Assembly (NCBI GenBank): GCA_014728035.1
Contig: WJMJ01000128.1
Location: 16,139 to 80,138, forward strand
Length of the DNA stretch: 64,000 bases
Reading direction: 5' to 3'
From: Promethearchaeota archaeon
GTDB lineage: Archaea > Asgardarchaeota > Thorarchaeia > Thorarchaeales > Thorarchaeaceae
The notes beneath the pieces were generated by a model. It saw only the letters and a list, made by a program, of their open reading frames with translations. It was not told where the DNA came from and did no database searches. Made by a program: the position numbers and the translations under genes. Positions 28,416 through 36,687 of this stretch are shown one piece after another (within the stretch, counting starts at the first letter, position 1; each line of letters starts with the position of its first letter).

Positions 28416-29299
28416 GGTAACACCTCTATTGTCAAAGAGGCATCAAAAAATTCTCTATCAAAAGTACGAAGTGCATCTAATATTATAACATGATTCAAAT
28501 AATGTGGAATATATGATGCAGACAACGGTTCCTCCGATGTGACCATTATCAGACTATTATCATTTAGACTCACAAATTGATACGTTGCATGAGTATGGAT
28601 TCTTCTTCGAAACCATATTTTTTCTCTGTCACTAAGACCCCTTATATTCTCCAAAAGAGAAGACGGCACTTTCCAATCATGAGGCACTAATACTCGAAGT
28701 TCCACACCAGCGCTAGTTAATTCTTGAATGTTCTCAATGTCTAATAGAACACAATCCATTTCAGTTCCGCCCCATCCCAATGACATTCGAATAGTATCAG
28801 CATTTCCTGCAACATTAAAGACTTCACTAGAAATTAGACGTAGAATACTTTGCGCTCCAAGAGCAAATCGTGATTTTCTCTTTTGTTTTTCACCAGTTAG
28901 AATCTCAATAAGATACTGAGCTAGTATAGTTGTATCTACTTGTTTCAACTCTTTTTGAGATTGCTCAATTGATCTAAGTTCTGCTCTTAATCTGTTGATT
29001 GACTCAGGTAAACGCTCTCTCAAAACCCGGTCAAGATGATCAAATCCAGTATTGTAGATGTGCTTATAGCCAGATTCATCGATGGTCACCAATCCAATCT
29101 TTTGTAGTTCACTCAGTCCACGATAAACCAAAGACTCGTTTGCTTTTTTTCCACGAAGAAGATGCAATTTACTCATAATATCATTAAAAGTTGAACCAGT
29201 CAATCCTTGTGTTTGGATTATAGCAGTTAGAATATCAATATTAACCGAGTTCAAATCAATACCCAGAAATTCTAACACAGCTTCGTCATTTTGAAACAT
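28412..29299 (-). CDS. TrmB-like transcriptional regulator (paralogue 2)
   Basis: The protein has 295 residues with the same layout as both neighbours. The winged helix is at about residues 15-75 (ANESLVYRGLSELQKIGLV), followed by a short coiled coil around RLRAELRSIEQSQKELKQ. The sensor-like domain contains SAGVELRVLVPHDW and ends TFDREFFDAS. Overlapping stop and start codons tie it to the regulator gene downstream. Confidence 0.75.
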   Translation of the reverse strand: MFQNDEAVLEFLGIDLNSVNIDILTAIIQTQGLTGSTFNDIMSKLHLLRGKKANESLVYRGLSELQKIGLVTIDESGYKHIYNTGFDHLDRVLRERLPESINRLRAELRSIEQSQKELKQVDTTILAQYLIEILTGEKQKRKSRFALGAQSILRLISSEVFNVAGNADTIRMSLGWGGTEMDCVLLDIENIQELTSAGVELRVLVPHDWKVPSSLLENIRGLSDREKIWFRRRIHTHATYQFVSLNDNSLIMVTSEEPLSASYIPHYLNHVIILDALRTFDREFFDASLTIEVLP

Positions 29300-29315
29300 A
29301 TATGTTCACAAATCC

Positions 29316-29621
29316 TTACCAATAGATCTTCCAAAGGTCTGAGAGAACAATGCCGCCTATGATAGCCGTTTTCTGCAAATGTTTGACCTTCTTCTGCATC
29401 ATTAAGAACGTGGTATTCCGATTCACATAGGATTCTGAATAATCTCGGGTTGTATCACCTTTAACTAGTTCACAGGAAATCGCTCTATATGAAAAAGGAG
29501 CACATGGATACTGTTGAATTGAAAGCATTCCTTTTAGCAATGGCATTTCGCTAGAATCAGGATTGATGTCAATACATATCTTTGAATATTCTAAATGCTT
29601 TTGCGTGTATTTCTTAAGCAT
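29316..29621 (-). CDS. Hypothetical 101-residue protein, possibly a gene remnant
   Basis: Starts MLKKYTQKHLEYSKICIDIN, with AGGAG nine bases before the ATG, so it may be translated. The first ~65 residues faintly recall part of a SAM-methyltransferase fold (CIDINPDS, then a PFSYRAI segment), but the glycine-rich loop is absent. The C-terminus is short and slightly hydrophobic. It lies between two regulator genes on the same strand. Remnant and genuine small gene are both possible. Confidence 0.4.
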   Translation of the reverse strand: MLKKYTQKHLEYSKICIDINPDSSEMPLLKGMLSIQQYPCAPFSYRAISCELVKGDTTRDYSESYVNRNTTFLMMQKKVKHLQKTAIIGGIVLSDLWKIYW

Positions 29622-29662
29622 GATGAATTACTCCTTTTGAAGAATCGATTTACTTTTTGTTC

Positions 29663-30736
29663 TTACTCTCCATGATTGCTCTGCTTTTCTCTAATATCTT
29701 CAATCGCGTCACTAAGTAGTCTTGAAACCTGAGTGTCATACTTGTTAAGAATCTCGGGTGTTAAGTCAAGAAGAGGAATTGCCTGTACCCATTCCTTGTC
29801 AAAAGCTTCACAAACATTGTCTATCATATCCGGATTGAAATCCCTACTGACATATATCGCCGTCATTGGATTTTCTGTGATAATTAGAACCATTTGTTCA
29901 GAACCTATTGTAAGATGACTATATGTTCTCGGCCCTTCGTAAAGACGAACAGTAAAAGGAATACCTTGTTTTCGGAAGCCATCTAGGACTTGTAACATCT
30001 GTTTGAAAAAATCAACTGGAAAACCAGACTTCTCGATATCATCAATTTCAAGTAATTCGGGACCAACGAGATATTGAATCTCGATTCCTTTCATTGCAGT
30101 CCTAAGAAACTTCTGCATACGATTTTCAACATGGTCATCCAATGTTGACTGGACCCATTGGAGGATTACTCTTATCTTAGAGTTAGGATCAGCAGATGTT
30201 TCCATTAAATCATTCAAAACTATGTGAATCTCGTTGAGCCCTTTTAGAAAACGTGCCTTTACTGTAGGGCGTTCGTCTGAGTATGTTTCGAACAACTGCT
30301 GTGCAAGTTGACTACAATTTAGCTTAGAGAGAATTTCTAATCGGTCTTCAAGGTATTCTTTTTGCTCTTCAATCTCTTGAATTTGGTTTTTCCGAATTGC
30401 TTCGAGGCCAGAAATAACCGTATTGATATCTGCGGTGTAGTGTTTTCTATAAGACCCTTCAGTCACTGTCTTGATTAACCCTGTAGTCTCGAGTTTCTTC
30501 AGTAGTCTTTGTACCCATGGTCTTGTAAGACTTGCACCAAAGGAAGTAACAAGTGTACTATAGATTTCTTTAGAAGTCAAAGAGGTGTTTCCTTGGCTTA
30601 AGGATTGTAAAATTGCTTGTAGAATCAACATTTCTGAACTAGGTTTTTCATCATCAACTAATCCAAGAATACTGAGTGATTCCTTAAAGTCTTCAAAAGT
30701 CAATATATCCATGCCCTTTGTTACTATTTTTTCCAA
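29663..30736 (-). CDS. TrmB-like transcriptional regulator (paralogue 1)
   Basis: The protein has 357 residues, the longest of the trio. The winged helix is at about residues 35-105 (SLTRPWVQRLLKKLETTGLI). A coiled coil (QEIEEQKEYLEDRLEIL) follows, then the sensor-like domain with TAMKGIEIQYLVGPELL and SHLTIGSEQMVLIITENP. It has its own promoter (TATAAATA on the minus strand at 30804-30811) with an ACTGT-N8-ACAGT dyad just downstream, which suggests autoregulation. A later ATG at residue 9 is also a possible start. Confidence 0.78.
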   Translation of the reverse strand: MEKIVTKGMDILTFEDFKESLSILGLVDDEKPSSEMLILQAILQSLSQGNTSLTSKEIYSTLVTSFGASLTRPWVQRLLKKLETTGLIKTVTEGSYRKHYTADINTVISGLEAIRKNQIQEIEEQKEYLEDRLEILSKLNCSQLAQQLFETYSDERPTVKARFLKGLNEIHIVLNDLMETSADPNSKIRVILQWVQSTLDDHVENRMQKFLRTAMKGIEIQYLVGPELLEIDDIEKSGFPVDFFKQMLQVLDGFRKQGIPFTVRLYEGPRTYSHLTIGSEQMVLIITENPMTAIYVSRDFNPDMIDNVCEAFDKEWVQAIPLLDLTPEILNKYDTQVSRLLSDAIEDIREKQSNHGE

Positions 30737-30786
30737 GTAATGATTCCCAATATCCTTGTGATTTGAGACGTCTTTCTTACTTCATG

Positions 30787-30811
30787 ACTGTATACAAACA
30801 CAGTATTTATA
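30787..30811 (-). promoter_or_regulatory. TATA box with overlapping dyad operator
   Basis: On the minus strand a near-consensus TATAAATA box is followed by the dyad ACTGT-N8-ACAGT (30787-30804), placed between the box and the likely start of transcription of the regulator gene at 30736. This is a typical position for archaeal repression. The same AT-rich core could serve a plus-strand transcript beginning near 30830. Confidence 0.5.
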
Positions 30812-30831
30812 GAGATATGTATATCATCTAA

Positions 30832-30990
30832 GTATGTCGGGTCTAGCCGACACCAATCATATCCGAAAAAATGAATTTCTTCGTGTTATGATTGCACGGC
30901 ATGTTACGGCGGAAAAATCCGTCAGAAGCAGGGCTCCTCGGGGGGGCACCCCTGCTGTGGGGGGGTGAAATCCCTGCTTCACCTTTTTGT
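30832..30990 (+). ncRNA. Probable structured non-coding RNA
   Basis: Gene-free, GC-rich island in AT-rich surroundings with several complementary arms in order. GTCGG/CCGAC pairs 30836-30840 with 30847-30851. CAATCATA/TATGATTG pairs 30854-30861 with 30887-30894, with an inner CGAA/TTCG. CGGA-AAAA-TCCG is a tetraloop hairpin at 30910-30921. GAAGCAGGG (30925-30933) is perfectly complementary to CCCTGCTTC (30972-30980) and encloses CACCCC/GGGGTG. A T5 run follows at 30984-30988. A TATA-like box lies about 25 bases upstream on this strand. No reading frame is evident. I cannot match it to SRP, RNase P or tRNA. The strand is inferred from the T-run and box. Confidence 0.5.
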
Positions 30991-30993
30991 TCT

Positions 30994-32220
30994 CTATAAT
31001 CCACTTACTGCAATTGCTTTCATATAACCAATACCGATTTTTAGTACCATCGGTAAGAAGTTACTGAATAAATTCATGTATGTAGAAACTCCAGCAGTCC
31101 CTTGAATAAGTTCATTCAAAGTTTTTGCATCTAATTCCTCAAGTACAATCTCCGCTGCTGAAATAGGATCATTGAACATCGCATATTTAGAAACAGCCCA
31201 CATACCTTTACCAGTTTGAGTAATGTTGTATGCAAGTTTTGAAGCACGATATTCTTTCTCATATTGCTTGACACTCTTTGCGGAATAATCTCCCTCATCA
31301 GCCATTCGTTTGGCATGTTTTGCAAGCATGATACCAGCATGGAAACAGGTAGTGACACCACCACCCACAATCGAAGATACTTGACCAGCAGAATTACCGC
31401 ATAGAGCAACTCCTGCATTAGTAAATCGAGGAATAATTCCAGCACATGGGACAACGCCACCATTTACCGCAACAATTCTAGCATTCTTGGTTTCTTCGTG
31501 GGTACGCATATATTTTCGCAGTACATCTTTCATTGGTGGAAGTTTATTCCATTCTTCAACAGAGGATGGTACTCGACCAATTCCAAGGTTAACTTCCGTT
31601 TCACTTCGAGGATACATCCAGAGATAGCCGAGACCTACGTCTTTACCAACATAGAAGTAAGCAACATTTGGATCAACATCTTTGCAACCTGCAAGCTTGA
31701 ATCGGTATCCATAACTCAGCAACCACTTAGGATGGGTAAAGCCTGCAGTTTCTGAAACTCTACTGAACGATCCATCAGCACCGACAGTAAGTGATGCATT
31801 GATTGTTTCACCTTGGTTATATTTCACACCCGAAACAAAACCATCATCTTTAATTACAGAAGAAACACGTGAATTGAATTTGAAATCTGCCCCATCAGAT
31901 TCAGCTCTTTCACGCATTAGCTCTTGGCATTTATCTTCATCTAACAAGTAGGAATTACCAAGTAGTGTACGGTCAACGACAATATTGGAACCCGTATCAA
32001 GACTTTCTCCAACTATAGAGGTGTATTTGTTTCCAACATACTCTGAAGTTGGTTGAACCCGTAAAAATCGTAATGCTTTGTCAGTTACGAGCTCACCCAT
32101 CAATGAGTCAGTCTCTTTTTTTCGTTTTTCTAAAACAGTAATGTCAAGTCCATGGTCTGCCATTCGCCAGGCTGACATGAGACCAGCGGGACCAGTTCCT
32201 GCTATTATCGCATCTTTCAT
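30994..32220 (-). CDS. Geranylgeranyl reductase family flavoprotein
   Basis: The protein has 408 residues. The N-terminal Rossmann FAD motif is AIIAGTGPAGLMSAWRMA, with E at the end of the second strand (VLEKRKKE). The FAD-binding DG motif is in TVGADGSFSRVSE, and ALCGNSAGQVSSIVGGGV is the conserved GD-like motif of the family. Members hydrogenate the isoprenoid chains of archaeal membrane lipids or related polyprenols. A C-terminal hydrophobic segment may rest on the membrane. It is divergent from the membrane acyltransferase-like gene at 32361, which may also act in envelope or lipid metabolism. Confidence 0.88.
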   Translation of the reverse strand: MKDAIIAGTGPAGLMSAWRMADHGLDITVLEKRKKETDSLMGELVTDKALRFLRVQPTSEYVGNKYTSIVGESLDTGSNIVVDRTLLGNSYLLDEDKCQELMRERAESDGADFKFNSRVSSVIKDDGFVSGVKYNQGETINASLTVGADGSFSRVSETAGFTHPKWLLSYGYRFKLAGCKDVDPNVAYFYVGKDVGLGYLWMYPRSETEVNLGIGRVPSSVEEWNKLPPMKDVLRKYMRTHEETKNARIVAVNGGVVPCAGIIPRFTNAGVALCGNSAGQVSSIVGGGVTTCFHAGIMLAKHAKRMADEGDYSAKSVKQYEKEYRASKLAYNITQTGKGMWAVSKYAMFNDPISAAEIVLEELDAKTLNELIQGTAGVSTYMNLFSNFLPMVLKIGIGYMKAIAVSGL

Positions 32221-32360
32221 TGTTCTTCACCAAGAATGCTTCTTGGATTTCGCAGAAAGAGTCCTCTATATCTCTTTTCCCTTGGTGAATATTTCCTCTA
32301 GTAACTAACTTATAGGGAGGTGTAAATGACAAAGACGAGTAAATTTGATGATGTGAAACC

Positions 32361-33221
32361 ATGAAAGCAAAGAGTATCGCTTATTCCATATACATGATTG
32401 TATCGATTCTATTTAGCTTCATGGTGGCATCCTTGATACCAATATTCATGTGGATGGTGTTCTACGAAAATATTGATCGAGTTATAGATGCAATGGGTTG
32501 GCCTTTTGTGAACTTTGAAGGTTTCATTCTTGACCTATTTGGACATCTACTACCTCAATTTGCTTTCGATCGGTTTTGGTTTCTGATATTCTTAGTTCCA
32601 ATGACCTTGATATGTTATGGATTCTTTCTTGGTTTTCTTATCGGTATGTTCAAGTTATCACGAAGAGGCATTCCGTTTTTGGAAGATGGATACTATCCTA
32701 TGGAAACGGAAAAATGGCTGTTGTATGAATACTACGAAGTTTACTATATTATGCTACCGTATTTTGCTTGGTTCTTCAGCGTGTTCTTAGACACAAAACC
32801 TCGACACACTCTATTTGGTGCTAAAATTGGTTCTAACACAGTAGTTGGTAGTGGAAGGTTGTTCAATCCAGAACGAACCGAAATTGGAAACGATTGTTTC
32901 TTTGGATATGATGCCATTGTGAGTGGGCATGTGTATGAAGGAGATAGACTCTACTTGAAGAAGGTAAAAATAGGTAACAATGTTACAGTAGGTGCTAATG
33001 CGGTCATCCTTGCAGGGGCAGTCATTGGAGATAATGTTATTGTGGGAGCAAATTCAGTCGTTCCAAAAAACCGAGAGATTCCACCAGATACGATTTGGGT
33101 ACATGGAAAAGCGATACCCAGGAAGTCTCGAAGAATAAAGCCAACAGATGCGGGAGTGGTGAAAGAACCAGCTGCTGAGGAAGACCTGACCGATGATGAA
33201 CTTACAGAAATAGATGACTAG
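32361..33221 (+). CDS. Membrane protein with left-handed β-helix (hexapeptide) domain
   Basis: The protein has 286 residues. Two or three membrane helices at residues ~5-35 and ~72-100 are followed by a hexapeptide-repeat domain (~150-245): IGSNTVVGSG, IGNDCFFGYD, IGNNVTVGANAVILAGAVIG, then NVIVGANSVVP. The tail is charged. Hexapeptide domains are usually acyl- or nucleotidyl-transferases acting as trimers; membrane-bound forms occur near surface-lipid and polymer genes. The substrate is unknown. It is next to a lipid saturase-type gene, which supports an envelope role by context only. Confidence 0.75.
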   Translation: MKAKSIAYSIYMIVSILFSFMVASLIPIFMWMVFYENIDRVIDAMGWPFVNFEGFILDLFGHLLPQFAFDRFWFLIFLVPMTLICYGFFLGFLIGMFKLSRRGIPFLEDGYYPMETEKWLLYEYYEVYYIMLPYFAWFFSVFLDTKPRHTLFGAKIGSNTVVGSGRLFNPERTEIGNDCFFGYDAIVSGHVYEGDRLYLKKVKIGNNVTVGANAVILAGAVIGDNVIVGANSVVPKNREIPPDTIWVHGKAIPRKSRRIKPTDAGVVKEPAAEEDLTDDELTEIDD

Positions 33222-33287
33222 AACACTTCATTCCATATTTCTAACAGATATTGGACAAGGCTAATATCACTCAAAAGGAGTGACTTA

Positions 33288-33707
33288 TTGAGAGAGATTG
33301 CTTTGCGTCTTCTAATGTTTCATGTTGAAAACTTTTGGTATAATCCTCACAATCCGCAGAATCCAGATATCCGAAACGAGCGGTTGGCCTTTGACGAATC
33401 AATCCTTGTTTGGATTCAAGCAGAAGAAAAGGACGAAGAAGAACGCACGAAAGTACTCCGAAAAATGGTCAAAAATATCCGATGGCTTAGCAAGAAATTG
33501 AATTGTAATAGCATAATTTTACATTCATTTGCACATCTAGGTGATAGTAAATCCTCACCCGAATTTGCAGACGAAGTTATTGAAGAAACGATGAAGCGTC
33601 TAGTGGATCGAGACTACAAAGTCCACATTGTTCCATTCGGAATATTCAATGAATTCCAGATGCATGTCAAAGGACCATCTCTTGCAAAAGTATTCAAGCA
33701 ATTCTAG
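33288..33707 (+). CDS. Stand-alone threonyl-tRNA synthetase editing domain
   Basis: The protein has 139 residues, TTG start with GGAG seven bases upstream. It matches the archaeal ThrRS N-terminal editing domain (D-Tyr-tRNA deacylase-like fold): LLMFHVENFWY at the start, IILHSFAHLGDSKSSPE and IVPFGIFNEFQMHVKGPSLA at the end. The HSFAHLG and PFG-x2-N-x-F-x5-K-G pairs are the family's conserved sites. It should remove mis-attached serine from tRNA-Thr. No synthetase is attached, as in some archaea with split ThrRS. The preceding gene ends 66 bases upstream. Confidence 0.82.
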   Translation: MREIALRLLMFHVENFWYNPHNPQNPDIRNERLAFDESILVWIQAEEKDEEERTKVLRKMVKNIRWLSKKLNCNSIILHSFAHLGDSKSSPEFADEVIEETMKRLVDRDYKVHIVPFGIFNEFQMHVKGPSLAKVFKQF

Positions 33708-33742
33708 GCGATTATATCAGTTGATACAGATAGGTAAGTAGA

Positions 33743-35161
33743 ATGTCCGATACAAAACCAAAATACACTCCAAGAGGGTATCAAGAGTATATCCTTGATA
33801 GAATTGACGAGTACAAAGAAAGTAATCTGTTACTTGAACTTGACTGTGGTCTTGGAAAGAGGTTCATCACTCATCAGCTAGTAGTGGACCGATATCCAGA
33901 TGCTAGATTCATAATAATTGTTCACTCATCATCATCTTTAGCTGAAACAGTAGACTACCTCAAAGGAGAATATGGTGGTCTCGAAGAAGATTTAGGTGAA
34001 ATATCTTCTAGAGTGAGATCAGGAATTCGTAAATGGATTTTGAAAGAAAAAAGAGTTGTTGTTGCAACACCCCAGACACTTACAAATATAGTCAAACGAG
34101 ATCCGGAAGTGCTTGATGATTTCGATATATTCCTGATAAATGAAGTTGATACACTAGTTCGAAGAACAAGTGGACGTACAGCACTGGTATTCCCTTGGCC
34201 CACTCTTTTAGCTCATTTGAGAGATAAATGGGTAATTGGAATGAGTGGAACACTCAGAGATGACCATGCAGTCTTTACAAGGGAACAAGTTGAGATAAGA
34301 AAAGAGCTCAACACATTGAAAAAATACATCAAGAATTCTCAAGTCATTTCAATGGAAGACCTCTATGGTACAGATGTAGAACAGTATCTCGAACCCACCT
34401 TTCTAACGATGAAACGTGTCGTGGATGTACGAATAAGGTCGATATCAAAAGTGTTAGACGAGTTGATACGTACTACTAGGTCAGAGATATTTCACGAGTT
34501 GGGGGAGGAGGACAGTTTGCACCTTATTGATGGTGATGCAAGAAGAGTGCACATGATGCTTGAAAGACTACCAATTACAGAGGAGCTCAAAAGCAGATAT
34601 TCAGGTCTTCTTATGTTGAGAAAGTATGTATTTGCTATGCCGCCAAAAAGATTCCTGAGAATGTTCTACAATGACTATATGAAACACTACTTCAATGTGA
34701 GTGAGCTCCAACGAGTTTTGCCTACAATATCAGCTAAAGTAACAAAGGCACACAAGATAGCTGCGAAACATCAAAAGACCCTCATATTATCATCCTATCT
34801 AAGTATGGTCAAACAAGTCAAGCAAGTATTTGAAAAGTCTGGAATGCCAGTTCTTACAATCACAGGAAAGACCAGAGATAAAGGAGAGGTCTTACGAGAA
34901 TTCAAAGAGAATCCAGAAATTAGAGCGTTGGCAATGTCTCCAGTAGGAGAACGAGACCTCGATATTCCTCAAGCAGAAATTATGGTGATTATGGATGCAA
35001 TCAACACCAGTAAAACAATGTATCAAAAATTTAAGAGGACACGAGGAGGAGTCGTTGTACTTCTGGCATATGCCGGGACATCAGAAGAAATGAAGATGCA
35101 GCGACTCATGGACAACATCTTGAAGAAGTATCCATGGTCTACTGCAATACTTGATGAATAA
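33743..35161 (+). CDS. Divergent superfamily 2 helicase-like protein
   Basis: The protein has 472 residues. Motif I is LDCGLGKRF (GLGKR at 36-40) in place of G-x4-GKT. Motif II is NEVD (133-136) where DExH/D is expected, motif III is MSGT (167-170), and the C-terminal RecA domain has LILSSYLSM and a KRTRGG motif VI-like segment. The layout resembles Hef/FANCM or Rad25-type helicases. The altered Walker B may reduce ATP hydrolysis, so a non-helicase role is possible. It follows the editing-domain gene by 35 bases and may be cotranscribed. Confidence 0.75.
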   Translation: MSDTKPKYTPRGYQEYILDRIDEYKESNLLLELDCGLGKRFITHQLVVDRYPDARFIIIVHSSSSLAETVDYLKGEYGGLEEDLGEISSRVRSGIRKWILKEKRVVVATPQTLTNIVKRDPEVLDDFDIFLINEVDTLVRRTSGRTALVFPWPTLLAHLRDKWVIGMSGTLRDDHAVFTREQVEIRKELNTLKKYIKNSQVISMEDLYGTDVEQYLEPTFLTMKRVVDVRIRSISKVLDELIRTTRSEIFHELGEEDSLHLIDGDARRVHMMLERLPITEELKSRYSGLLMLRKYVFAMPPKRFLRMFYNDYMKHYFNVSELQRVLPTISAKVTKAHKIAAKHQKTLILSSYLSMVKQVKQVFEKSGMPVLTITGKTRDKGEVLREFKENPEIRALAMSPVGERDLDIPQAEIMVIMDAINTSKTMYQKFKRTRGGVVVLLAYAGTSEEMKMQRLMDNILKKYPWSTAILDE

Positions 35162-35169
35162 ACTAGAAA

Positions 35170-36081
35170 CTAGGTTTCAGCAACAAAAACCGATGAGAAT
35201 AGGTCAAAGAGAGGTTCGAGGAACGAAGGTTCCAAATCGCTGTATACATGACGACACATTGCAATGAAATTCTGTGTCCGCTCCTCAGCATCTATTCCAC
35301 TTTCAAGAACTTTCTTTGACTTCTTTGTCAGACTCTTCGTTATGGATTTGGCGTTCTTGTGCTCACCCAAGAGTTTCTTTGTGTCTTGTTCAATACGTTG
35401 AATTTGGCTTTTAATCCGAATATCTGCGAGTTTATCTGTGCCCATAGATTTCACCAAGTCCATCAACACATCTAGAATAGCATTGTGAAGACCAGATGAA
35501 AGAGATTCTATCTCGTAGGCTGTAAATTTTACGCCACTGCCATCTACTCCAAGAGACCATTTCAAGTCACTCGTGCGTTTGATCCATAGTTCTTTTTGAC
35601 CAATGTGAATGTGTTCTTCAAAGAATTTACTATCAAGACTCGATGCTAATGACACTTTCAATAATGCCGCTTCTGGAAGACGAAGGCTGATTGAGTCTGA
35701 GTTGTTTTTAACGATCACACATTTTCCACCGCTAAGGGGAATTTTATGAGCATAGTCCGAGGAAGGAGCAACTTCTATTGGTGGGAGGTTTTTCAATAGA
35801 TTGGCTAGTTCTCTAATCTCACTTTCCGTACATATGAAAGATTGCCCATCACCAGAAACAGTAATCATACCTTCATCAGAACGCTCAAACTCAATTTTGT
35901 TTCCACTTCCCACATCAGTAGTCTTTTTGTAGGTCTGCTTATAATTTCGTGCAGTTTGTGCGAGTTTGTCTAATGCAGCTGAAATCATATGAGCTTCGCC
36001 GTATCCTATAGCAATCTCCTCTTCACCAGATGATCCGCGACCTATTCCAACAGCACCATCAGTCCTTATCTTTACATACAT
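35170..36081 (-). CDS. Unknown protein with internal triplication
   Basis: The protein has 303 residues. Three related blocks can be seen at about residues 1-42, 60-102 and 160-205. Each block has two or three strands with a glycine turn, then a helix of the form EI-x2-L-x2-L (examples: CTESEIRELANLL and FTAYEIESLSSGL). The last ~90 residues are helical and lysine-rich (SKKVLESGID). No family recognised. It is convergent with the helicase gene. The clear repeats and matching base composition support a real gene. Confidence 0.65.
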   Translation of the reverse strand: MYVKIRTDGAVGIGRGSSGEEEIAIGYGEAHMISAALDKLAQTARNYKQTYKKTTDVGSGNKIEFERSDEGMITVSGDGQSFICTESEIRELANLLKNLPPIEVAPSSDYAHKIPLSGGKCVIVKNNSDSISLRLPEAALLKVSLASSLDSKFFEEHIHIGQKELWIKRTSDLKWSLGVDGSGVKFTAYEIESLSSGLHNAILDVLMDLVKSMGTDKLADIRIKSQIQRIEQDTKKLLGEHKNAKSITKSLTKKSKKVLESGIDAEERTQNFIAMCRHVYSDLEPSFLEPLFDLFSSVFVAET

Positions 36082-36190
36082 CGTTGAATACCACTAAAGA
36101 ACGAGTATTCTTTACTCAAAACTATTGTGTATGTAATAATAAATAGAAAAAGAAGGAGTCTGCAGAAGGATGATCTTCTGCATTACTGAT

Positions 36191-36550
36191 TTAAATCGAA
36201 TCTTTGACATCAAAAGCTAGATTTCCAGCTTCTTTTGTTTTTATTGAGATGTCAATTTTATGTTCGCCTTCTTCTAGTTGTTCTGCATGAATGTGAATTG
36301 CAATCTCAACACCAACTTTAATTGGAAAAGCATTACTCTCTGAAATTTCTGAAGCCATGACCTCAGCATCACCAGATTTCACATGAATAGTTTCTAGCGG
36401 ATATTCAGTCCCATCTACTTTGATTGGAGTCATGCCAATTGCTGTGCCTGCAGAAAGAGAATTTTTTATTTTAAAGACGAAGCCATCATCAGTGTTCTCT
36501 AAGCTTCCTTTCACGTAAAGCTTTCTTAGCAAGAATTTCGGTATTTGCAT
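36191..36550 (-). CDS. Small β-rich protein, DUF6379-like (tentative)
   Basis: The protein has 119 residues. It begins MQIPKFLLRKLYVKGSLENT and has FKIKNSLSAGTAIGMTPIKV and IHAEQLEEGEHKIDISIKT, in a pattern I associate with the DUF6379 / C-glycoside deglycosidase β-subunit-like family. That family is also found as free small proteins in archaea. No α subunit is adjacent, so the activity is open. It seems to be transcribed alone; the gap to the next gene downstream is about 110 bases. Confidence 0.55.
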   Translation of the reverse strand: MQIPKFLLRKLYVKGSLENTDDGFVFKIKNSLSAGTAIGMTPIKVDGTEYPLETIHVKSGDAEVMASEISESNAFPIKVGVEIAIHIHAEQLEEGEHKIDISIKTKEAGNLAFDVKDSI

Positions 36551-36687
36551 ATTATTATTGACCTTCCTCTAGATTGTTTACTAATTATTTCAAAGTCGTC
36601 GTACAGCTTTTATAGGTTCCGAACCATAGAAAAAGTGTTCTGAATTGACACTTTGAGAAAGAGAAGTATTATTGGAAAATTGTTTGG

